A DNA stretch of 6,300 nt, taken from contig CALBPW010000265.1 in assembly GCA_937899145.1 (NCBI GenBank), positions 1-6,300 of the forward strand, read 5' to 3'. Below, piece after piece: positions 1 to 4,358 of this stretch (its first letter is position 1; the number at the start of each line of letters is the position of its first letter). Under the pieces are notes generated by a model. That model was not told where the DNA came from. It did not search any database and worked only from the letters and a program-made list of their open reading frames with translations. This DNA is from an uncultured Bacteroidota bacterium (GTDB lineage: Bacteria; Bacteroidota; Bacteroidia; Bacteroidales; SZUA-534). The position numbers and the translations under genes are program-made.

Positions 1-150
1 AAACAATCGCCACACGAACATGCAATAGTCCTTAAGAAAGTTGTAAGCTTCTTTGGTGCAGTATCAATCAAATCAAATGATATCAATGTCATTTTCGAGT
101 TTTGTCATATAACGTTAGCTTTTTTCCAACAAAATTTTTATTGTGTATAA
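1..150. other. Window edge with two weak open frames, undecided
   Basis: Two short frames run off the left edge. On the plus strand a frame is open from base 1 to a TAA at 148-150 (49 codons, end reads FFQQNFYCV) and could be the tail of a gene entering from the left. On the minus strand an ATG at 92-90 opens a frame leaving the window (starts MTLISFDLIDTAPKK, 30 codons visible). An AAATTTTG element resembling the Bacteroidota -7 box lies just upstream of that ATG. I recognise neither peptide. They overlap, so at most one is likely to be real, and both may be chance. Confidence 0.25.
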
Positions 151-190
151 AAATAAAGAAAGCCACCGTGGCTTACTTCGGTAGCTTTCT
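147..190 (-). terminator. Rho-independent terminator of the flavodoxin gene
   Basis: AGAAAGC (157-163) pairs with GCTTTCT (184-190), and ACCG (165-168) continues the stem with CGGT (179-182), with one mismatch between them. Read on the minus strand, the hairpin is followed by a T-rich run (TTTATTTTTA, about 156-147). It lies 50 bases beyond the flavodoxin stop codon. The side downstream on the plus strand has no T run, so the signal serves the minus strand. Confidence 0.75.
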
Positions 191-239
191 GCGCAACATA
201 AAATTGAAAAGCCCTTCTTATAAGGTTCTTTTATGGATT

Positions 240-728
240 TTACAAATTTTTGATAGCATCAATCATTGGAGCGAGACGATCATCGGTTTTTTCAGGTTCG
301 TTGGCTTCGTCAAGTGCTACGCCAACAAATTTACCATCGATAACGGCAGCGGAGTCGTCGAAAGTGTAGCCATCTTTTGCAGGTCCTGCTAAAACAGTTG
401 CACCTGCCTCAATAGCGGCATCGTAGATGGCTCGCATTCCACCGCAGAAGGTGTATGAATAGCCAGCTGAATCGCCAACACCAAAAATTGCAACTGTTTT
501 GCCTTTCAAATCAAGACCTTTTAGTGTTTCAACGCCTGCATACCAGTCGTCTTGAAGGTCACCATCGCCCCAAGTTGAAGTGCCAAGTACTAATACATCG
601 TATGATGCAGCGTCGGCACCCATGTCCGATACATTTTTAGCTTCAATGCCAAGTGCGTTGGCAATGCGGTTTGCGATATCCTCGCAGGTTCCTGTTGTCG
701 AACCATAATAAATTGCTGTGTTTTTCAT
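240..728 (-). CDS. fldA: Flavodoxin, long-chain type
   Basis: This is a small soluble FMN protein that carries single electrons at low potential, standing in for ferredoxin with partners such as pyruvate oxidoreductases and radical-SAM enzymes. The 162-residue protein shows the flavodoxin landmarks in order. The FMN phosphate loop GSTTGTCE is at residues 9-16. The first flavin-flanking loop STWGDGDLQDDW is at 51-62, with Trp53. The second loop GVGDSAGYSYTFCGG is at 83-97, with Tyr90 and Tyr92. The segment at about 117-145 (GYTF...FVGVALDE) matches the extra loop of long-chain flavodoxins such as E. coli FldA, although the whole is shorter than FldA (176). The start at 728 gives the normal N-terminal beta strand and sits just behind a good promoter. 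A terminator follows the gene, so it is probably transcribed alone. Family assignment is secure; the physiological partner is inferred. Confidence 0.96.
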   Translation of the reverse strand: MKNTAIYYGSTTGTCEDIANRIANALGIEAKNVSDMGADAASYDVLVLGTSTWGDGDLQDDWYAGVETLKGLDLKGKTVAIFGVGDSAGYSYTFCGGMRAIYDAAIEAGATVLAGPAKDGYTFDDSAAVIDGKFVGVALDEANEPEKTDDRLAPMIDAIKNL

Positions 729-750
729 TTTATTACATTTTTTATGTGTG

Positions 751-781
751 CAAATTTGCAGGTAATAAAATGGCGTGTCAA
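751..781 (-). promoter_or_regulatory. Flavodoxin promoter, Bacteroidota type
   Basis: On the minus strand a TTG (-33 element, plus coordinates 779-781) is followed after 20 bp by CAAATTTG (751-758), which matches the Bacteroidota -7 consensus TAnnTTTG at all but its first base. The leader to the ATG at 728 would be about 15-20 nt. The -7 box is the core of a 12-bp perfect palindrome, TGCAAATTTGCA (749-760). That palindrome may be chance, or may let a dimeric repressor cover the promoter. Confidence 0.6.
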
Positions 782-787
782 TCCCTA

Positions 788-829
788 AAAGTTGGGATTT
801 TTCGATTAAAAAATACCGAAATTTGGGAT
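788..829 (-). repeat. Pair of direct repeats upstream of the flavodoxin promoter
   Basis: AAAGTTGGGAT (788-798) and AAATTTGGGAT (819-829) agree at 10 of 11 bases and are 31 bp apart, about three helical turns. Both lie immediately upstream of the flavodoxin -33 element on the minus strand. This geometry suits an activator or a redox/iron regulator binding as two units, but I know no named regulator for this motif. The first copy also forms a small inverted repeat, AATCCC (780-785) with GGGATT (794-799). Confidence 0.3.
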
Positions 830-921
830 AGGAAAATTCAAAATTATTTTATAACTTTTGCGTTTGTTATTGTAAAATATGTTTTTAAAGCGGTGGTAAT
901 CAATCGTTTGTGATTTAACAT

Positions 922-948
922 AATGAACCAAAATCAATTTTGTTCATT
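922..948. repeat. Near-perfect palindrome between rlmN and flavodoxin
   Basis: AATGAAC (922-928) pairs with GTTCATT (942-948), and AAAAT (930-934) with ATTTT (937-941). Only C929 is unpaired, giving a 12-pair arm around a tiny centre. On the plus strand it runs into T-rich sequence (TTTTGACGATTTTTTG). On the minus strand, the direction of rlmN transcription, it lies about 60-85 bases past the rlmN stop but lacks a good T run. It may be a weak transcript end for rlmN, an RNA-stabilising hairpin, or a protein site. Confidence 0.4.
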
Positions 949-982
949 TTTGACGATTTTTTGTTTTCGGCATTCAGCTCCC

Positions 983-1001
983 AACACCTAACACCAACAC
1001 C
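983..1001. repeat. Three short AACACC repeats after rlmN
   Basis: AACACC occurs at 983-988, 990-995 and 996-1001, directly past the rlmN stop codon (which lies at 1008-1010). On the transcribed strand this reads as GGTGTT repeated three times. It is too short to name as an element and may be simple-sequence drift. Confidence 0.35.
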
Positions 1002-1007
1002 ATCAAC

Positions 1008-2030
1008 TTACTTTCTCTCCACCAATTCTTTAGTTGATAACAATCCGCATGCAGCTTGAATATCTTCGCCACGTGAAGCACGGGTTGTTGTTAAAATGCC
1101 ACGTGCGTTTAGCGCATCTTTAAATGTCTGAATTGTGGCTTCGTCGCTACCTTGAAATGGACTGTCTGGAATTGAGTGAAAACGTATTAAGTTAACTCGA
1201 CAATCAATGCCACGTAGTAAATTGGCCAAAGCCGAAACGTGGCGCGGTGTGTCGTTGTGCCCTGCAAACATTATGTACTCAAACGATACGCGGCGTTGCA
1301 ATCCAAAGTTGTGATTGCGTATGACTTCTATTGCTTGCTGTATCTGATATTTGCGTTGTATTGGCATAATATCGGCGCGCTGGTCGGGTATAGGATTATG
1401 TAAGCTAACAGCCAAGTGGCATTTACTTTTCTCCAAAAATTCTTTCATTGCGGGAATAATGCCGACTGTTGACACTGTGATGCGCTTCGGACTCATTGCA
1501 TACCCCCAATCTGCTGTTAGGATTTCGAGGGCTTTTAACACTTCGTGCAGATTGTCGAATGGCTCCCCCATGCCCATAAAAACTATGTTTGTAATCTGGC
1601 TAAATTCCTCAATGCTACGTAGTTGGTTTAAAATTTCAGTAGCCGATAGATTAGCTTGAAAACCCTGTTTGCCAGTCATACAAAAACGGCAATTCATCTT
1701 GCAGCCAACTTGCGACGATACGCAAACCGTAACGCGGTCGTCGTCAGGAATCATGGCTGTTTCAATAAAGTTTGATGCGCCAAGCTGAAATAAATATTTA
1801 CGTGTTCCGTCAATGCTTTGTTGCATTTTTATTGGTGCCGATAGTCCAAATTCGTATCGCTCTTGAAGTTTCTGTCGTGCCACCTTCGATATGTTCGAAA
1901 ACTCGTCAATTGAGCTGACTTCTTTTTTATAAAGCCAATCGGTAATTTGCTTGGCAGTAAACGGTGGTAGTCCTAACTCATTGACAATTAGTTTTATATC
2001 GCCTAATGTTTTTCCGAACAACGCTTCCAT
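1008..2030 (-). CDS. rlmN: RlmN, 23S rRNA/tRNA adenine-C2 methyltransferase (radical SAM)
   Basis: RlmN methylates C2 of A2503 in 23S rRNA and of A37 in some tRNAs, supporting translational accuracy. The 340-residue product carries the radical-SAM cluster motif CKMNCRFC, with cysteines at 110, 114 and 117. It has the RlmN-specific CVSSQVGC block, whose Cys103 lines up with E. coli Cys118. GMGEP (153-157) is the SAM-contacting loop. Cys328 in AACGLL corresponds to the E. coli Cys355 that carries the methyl intermediate, so all catalytic residues are present. The frame is open back to an ATG at 2192, but I chose 2030. The protein then starts in the usual place, a perfect TATATTTG -7 box lies at 2052-2059 inside the longer version, and the longer version would overlap the divergent gene. 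The enzyme needs an electron donor, and the co-directional flavodoxin is a plausible one. Confidence 0.97.
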   Translation of the reverse strand: MEALFGKTLGDIKLIVNELGLPPFTAKQITDWLYKKEVSSIDEFSNISKVARQKLQERYEFGLSAPIKMQQSIDGTRKYLFQLGASNFIETAMIPDDDRVTVCVSSQVGCKMNCRFCMTGKQGFQANLSATEILNQLRSIEEFSQITNIVFMGMGEPFDNLHEVLKALEILTADWGYAMSPKRITVSTVGIIPAMKEFLEKSKCHLAVSLHNPIPDQRADIMPIQRKYQIQQAIEVIRNHNFGLQRRVSFEYIMFAGHNDTPRHVSALANLLRGIDCRVNLIRFHSIPDSPFQGSDEATIQTFKDALNARGILTTTRASRGEDIQAACGLLSTKELVERK

Positions 2031-2051
2031 CAATATAAATTTTAAATTGTG

Positions 2052-2059
2052 CAAATATA
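2052..2059 (-). promoter_or_regulatory. rlmN promoter -7 element
   Basis: On the minus strand TATATTTG matches the Bacteroidota -7 consensus TAnnTTTG exactly, 21 bp before the chosen rlmN ATG. No convincing TTG is seen 19-21 bp upstream, so the -33 half is weak or absent. The site is the main argument for the 2030 start. Confidence 0.6.
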
Positions 2060-2083
2060 GCAATAACAACCCCCGAAAATCGT

Positions 2084-2108
2084 TATATTTCCGTTTTAAA
2101 TAACATTG
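2084..2108 (+). promoter_or_regulatory. Possible promoter of the lipoprotein-like gene
   Basis: Two sequences each miss the TAnnTTTG consensus by one base: TATATTTC (2084-2091) and TAACATTG (2101-2108). Neither has a clear TTG at the right distance upstream. The divergent spacer is only 104 bp, so the promoter must be near here, but which box is used cannot be decided. The bases before the ATG at 2135 are A-rich (AACAAAAA), as is common for translation starts in this phylum. Confidence 0.35.
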
Positions 2109-2134
2109 ATTTTTAATCTTAAATTTAACAAAAA

Positions 2135-3004
2135 ATGAAGAAAATTGGATTGATAGCGGCACTCGGCTTGCTACTTTTTGCTCAATGCTCACAAGGTCCG
2201 TCGCGACAAGAGTTGATAACCAGTAACGATAGTTTGCAACGTGTTGTGGTTCAGAAAGATTCTGCCATTTATGCTATTATGGGAACTTTTTCGGGCATTG
2301 AGGATAATTTGCAAGCGATAAAAGAGAAAGAGAATATCATCGCTTTAAATGCTAACGGAACTGAAAATAAGCAAACGCGCGAGGAAAAAATCAATGAAGA
2401 TATTCAATTGATATACAATATGATGCTGCAAAATCGTGAACAAGTTTCGAAATTGCAAGCTCAACTAAAAAAAGCCAACATTAAAAATAGCGAAATGCAA
2501 CAAATGATTGCATCGTTGCAATCGAAAATACAAGAGAAAGATGCTGAAATTCTGAAACTTACTGAGGAACTGCAAAATTCGAATTTAAAAATTGAAGGGC
2601 TTGGCGCACTTGTCAATAGTATGCAATATTCGATGGATTCTATCCGTAGCGATGCCGAGCGTATGGCAGCTACAATTGAGGGGCAAGATGAGGCTTTAAA
2701 CACTGGTTATTACATAATCGGCTCCGAAAAAGAACTTAAAGAAATGGGCATTCTTGATAAACGCGGAAAATTTGCAGTCGGTAGCAAACGCGCAAAGGCT
2801 GATTTTAATCAAGACGCTTTCAATAAAATCGATATTCGCGAAACAACAAAATTCGATTTGAACAGCAAAAAGGCGGCAGTCGTAACACCCCATCCACTTG
2901 ATTCGTACACTTTATACGGTACAAAACCTGTTGATAGTCTTGTGGTTAACAATTATTACAAATTCTGGAGCAGCTCAAAATATTTGGTGATTGTAGTTAA
3001 TTGA
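2135..3004 (+). CDS. Probable surface lipoprotein with long coiled coil (Cbp1-like)
   Basis: The 289-residue protein begins with a lipoprotein-type signal: MKK, a hydrophobic stretch (residues 4-16), then Cys18 in FAQCSQ. Gln just before the Cys is unusual for a lipobox, so lipidation is likely but not certain. Residues about 25-185 are rich in Lys, Glu, Gln and Asn with spaced Leu/Ile, typical of a long coiled coil. A compact C-terminal domain follows (about 188-289), with GYYIIGSEKELKEMGIL (191-207), DFNQDAFNKIDIR (223-235) and a conserved-looking end, FWSSSKYLVIVV. From memory this layout and these C-terminal motifs match a Bacteroidota family that databases name after the Bacteroides fragilis collagen-binding adhesin Cbp1. 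That link needs a search, and most members have no tested function. It is transcribed divergently from rlmN, probably alone, and the strong terminator at 3153 is the first clear stop signal after it. Confidence 0.8.
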   Translation: MKKIGLIAALGLLLFAQCSQGPSRQELITSNDSLQRVVVQKDSAIYAIMGTFSGIEDNLQAIKEKENIIALNANGTENKQTREEKINEDIQLIYNMMLQNREQVSKLQAQLKKANIKNSEMQQMIASLQSKIQEKDAEILKLTEELQNSNLKIEGLGALVNSMQYSMDSIRSDAERMAATIEGQDEALNTGYYIIGSEKELKEMGILDKRGKFAVGSKRAKADFNQDAFNKIDIRETTKFDLNSKKAAVVTPHPLDSYTLYGTKPVDSLVVNNYYKFWSSSKYLVIVVN

Positions 3005-3055
3005 TAGACTGAACAAGTTGAATATTATCTATAAATAGTTGAAATAGATAAAATG

Positions 3056-3086
3056 TTGAACTGATAATTGTAAAGTTATTTATTTG
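3056..3086 (+). promoter_or_regulatory. Orphan promoter-like site after the lipoprotein gene
   Basis: TTG (3056-3058), a 20-bp spacer, then TTTATTTG (3079-3086) match the Bacteroidota pattern with one miss in the -7 box. The spacing equals that of the flavodoxin and metE promoters in this window. No start codon with a lasting frame follows; the terminator at 3153 does. The region is AT-rich, so chance matches are easy. Confidence 0.35.
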
Positions 3087-3092
3087 GAATGG

Positions 3093-3188
3093 ATAGTGAT
3101 TTCGCGAGTGATAGTTCCTGAAATTTTCCGACAAATTATCTGAAACAAAAACCCTCCGTGTGCAAGTGTGATGCTCGGAGGATTTTTT
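3093..3188 (+). ncRNA. Candidate small RNA or long 3' UTR
   Basis: A transcript starting about 7 bp past the promoter-like site and ending in the terminator T run would be about 95 nt. It would have a free 5' part of about 60 nt and a GC-rich terminator hairpin. It holds no convincing reading frame and I recognise no known RNA family. The simpler alternative is that this is just the 3' untranslated end of the lipoprotein transcript. Confidence 0.25.
3153..3188 (+). terminator. Strong rho-independent terminator
   Basis: CCTCCG (3153-3158) pairs with CGGAGG (3176-3181), with a short inner stem GCA (3162-3164) to TGC (3172-3174). It is followed by a T run at 3183-3188. Five A residues at 3147-3151 precede the stem, so it could also work on the minus strand. 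It closes the lipoprotein transcript, 149 bases past that gene's stop codon. Confidence 0.85.
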
Positions 3189-3276
3189 GTTTGTCTTATC
3201 CTAAAAAAGGTTGACCGCCAAAGAGTCGGAAAAATGTATAAAACAGAAAAACAAAGAAAGTGTTACGATGAAGTAA

Positions 3277-3645
3277 TGTGACTTCACTTTTGAAGAAGTC
3301 TGTAGTGCGGACCGCATAGAAAACATATTGCCAGTCGGACATAGCACAGCATATCGATAGATAAATAAATTTGTTGCAGAAAACGGAAGTGAGTATCCTA
3401 TAATTAGGAAAAGCACCCCCGACAAGGCTGCGGAGAGCGCAAGAGATGCGGAACGGCTCAAAAAGGAGACAGCCATTCAGCAAGGCGGGCTTAAGTATCA
3501 GCAGACGGGGGCTGATGGAAAAAGATTCAAAATAGAGATAAGGAAAAAATCCGGAGCCAAACGTCGCCAAACCTGCACCGCAAAGCCATCGGCATACGCT
3601 GCCGTGTCACTTTGCGGTATAGTACTGAGATATAATATTTTATGA
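3277..3645 (+). pseudogene. Decayed frame of a small soluble protein, unrecognised
   Basis: One plus frame reads like a real protein but is broken. It is open from just after a TAA (3274-3276), is interrupted by a single TAG at 3358-3360, and continues to a TGA at 3643-3645. It has no in-frame ATG after the TAA. Before the TAG comes FTFEEVCSADRIEN, then LPVGHSTAYR, which looks like the recognition part of a helix-turn-helix. After it come NKFVAENGSEYPIIRKSTP, an Ala/Glu/Lys/Arg-rich helix (DKAAESARDAERLKKE), and GADGKRFKIEIRKKSG. Changing the TAG to CAG (Gln) would join the two halves. A possible original start is the short frame at 3234-3281 in another phase, which would need a frameshift. 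The last 25 or so codons overlap a hairpin and are probably not protein. It may be a relic of a mobile-element or phage regulator; I do not recognise the family. Confidence 0.35.
3577..3618. repeat. 42-nt nested hairpin
   Basis: ACCGCAAAG (3577-3585) and CTTTGCGGT (3610-3618) are perfect 9-base complements. Inside them CGGCA (3590-3594) pairs with TGCCG (3600-3604) around a TACGC loop, and CA (3587-3588) can pair with TG (3605-3606). No T run follows on either strand, so it is not a standard terminator. It could be a structured RNA element, a REP-like palindrome, or the end of a mobile element. Confidence 0.55.
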
Positions 3646-3671
3646 ATTTGTAGGAGTGTGCGTTTTGTCTT

Positions 3672-3714
3672 GAGCCCTATAGTGGTGTTGATGGCTCTGT
3701 TTTCGTGATTTTTT
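3672..3714 (+). terminator. Weak terminator-like hairpin
   Basis: GAGCC (3672-3676) pairs with GGCTC (3693-3697) across a 16-base loop, followed by TGTTTTCG and then a second T run to about 3715. It points along the plus strand, just past the decayed frame ending at 3645, and fits the idea that a plus-strand gene once lay there. No T run follows it on the minus strand, so it is a poor terminator for the Lrp-family gene. Confidence 0.35.
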
Positions 3715-3731
3715 TCCTGTTTTATGCCCCG

Positions 3732-4202
3732 TTATTCTGGTTTCGGAATTGGCACAGTGCCGCTTTTGACGGTGCCAATCACGAAGAAACTGTGCAGAGA
3801 GCCGATGCTCTCGACAACGCCTAAAGTGCTGAGAACGAAGTCCTGATAGTGCTTCATATCGCTCACGTAAATCTTCATAATGAAGTCGTAGTCGCCCGAC
3901 GTGTTCCAACACTCGACAATTTCGGGAATGCGGTTGACGGCTTCAACAAACTCTGCGCCCAAACGCTTGCTGTGCTGCCGAAGCGTTATGCCGCACAGCA
4001 CAAGCAGCCCGTTGCCCACCTTTTCGGGGTCAACCACAGCCATATAATGGTCGATGTAGCCGTCGCGCTCGAGCCGCTTCTGACGCTCGAAGGCTGGCGA
4101 CGGCGAAAGGTTTACTTTTGCTGCTAACTCTTTGGTAGTCAGGTGTGAGTTCTCTTGCAGAACTTCCAAAATCCTAATGTCGGTGGAATCTAATTTTGTC
4201 AT
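3732..4202 (-). CDS. Lrp/AsnC-family transcriptional regulator
   Basis: The 156-residue protein has the usual length and order for this family. An N-terminal helix-turn-helix comes first (DSTDIRILEVLQENSHLT at 5-22, then KELAAKVNLSPSPAFERQKR at 24-43, with recognition helix about 32-44). The RAM effector/oligomer domain follows (about 64-143), with GDYDFIMKIYV at 103-113 and SIGSLHSFFVI at 132-142. Such proteins form octamers or similar assemblies, sense amino acids, and bind 15-bp sites with inverted half-sites. It is divergent from metE across 156 bp that contain such a palindrome, so control of metE and of its own gene is the likely role; methionine or a related amino acid as ligand is only a guess. 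The start at 4202 gives the standard MTKLDSTD opening. No clear Bacteroidota promoter was found for it. Confidence 0.95.
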   Translation of the reverse strand: MTKLDSTDIRILEVLQENSHLTTKELAAKVNLSPSPAFERQKRLERDGYIDHYMAVVDPEKVGNGLLVLCGITLRQHSKRLGAEFVEAVNRIPEIVECWNTSGDYDFIMKIYVSDMKHYQDFVLSTLGVVESIGSLHSFFVIGTVKSGTVPIPKPE

Positions 4203-4233
4203 TCGGTTATATTTTGAATTTAAAGGATAATAT

Positions 4234-4248
4234 TCGGCTGTATGCCGA
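4234..4248. promoter_or_regulatory. Candidate Lrp-family operator
   Basis: TCGGC-TGTAT-GCCGA is a perfect 5-5-5 inverted repeat, the size and form of Lrp/AsnC binding sites. Related half-sites lie nearby: TCGGT at 4203-4207 and ACCGA at 4253-4257, complementary to each other. The site sits 32 bp before the regulator gene and about 45 bp upstream of the metE -33 box, so it could serve self-repression and metE control together. A direct repeat AGGATAAT (4224-4231 and 4265-4272, 41 bp apart) also lies in this spacer. Binding is inferred from form and position only. Confidence 0.45.
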
Positions 4249-4292
4249 TTGTACCGACAAATTTAGGATAATTTCCTTATTTGCTGAAATAA

Positions 4293-4324
4293 TTTGCTTG
4301 TAAAAAATCCGCATTCCACCTTTG
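4293..4324 (+). promoter_or_regulatory. metE promoter, Bacteroidota type
   Basis: TTTG (4293-4296), a 20-bp spacer and CACCTTTG (4317-4324) match the consensus with one miss in the -7 box. Transcription would begin near 4330, leaving a leader of about 30 nt. That is too short for a cobalamin riboswitch or a T-box before metE. Confidence 0.55.
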
Positions 4325-4358
4325 CCGCCCGAAAATGAACACTAAAACTTTTTTTGGA

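Noticed and set aside
653..913. 86-codon plus-strand frame
   Set aside because: It overlaps the flavodoxin start and promoter on the opposite strand and has no recognisable motif.
2031..2192. Longer rlmN beginning at the ATG at 2192
   Set aside because: The extra 54 residues do not look like RlmN, the region contains a perfect -7 promoter box, and it would overlap the start of the divergent gene.
3196..3570. 124-codon minus-strand frame rich in Phe, Leu, Ser and Cys
   Set aside because: It is codon-aligned and antisense to the Lys/Glu/Ala-rich plus frame, which gives this kind of composition; it has no domain-like pattern and no promoter was seen for it.
3640..3912. 90-codon minus-strand frame rich in Arg and His
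   Set aside because: It lies mostly inside the well-supported Lrp-family gene in another phase and has shadow-like composition.
4203..4358. Cobalamin riboswitch before metE
   Set aside because: The whole spacer is 156 bp, and the likely leader only about 30 nt, too short for that structure; no B12-box-like sequence was seen.
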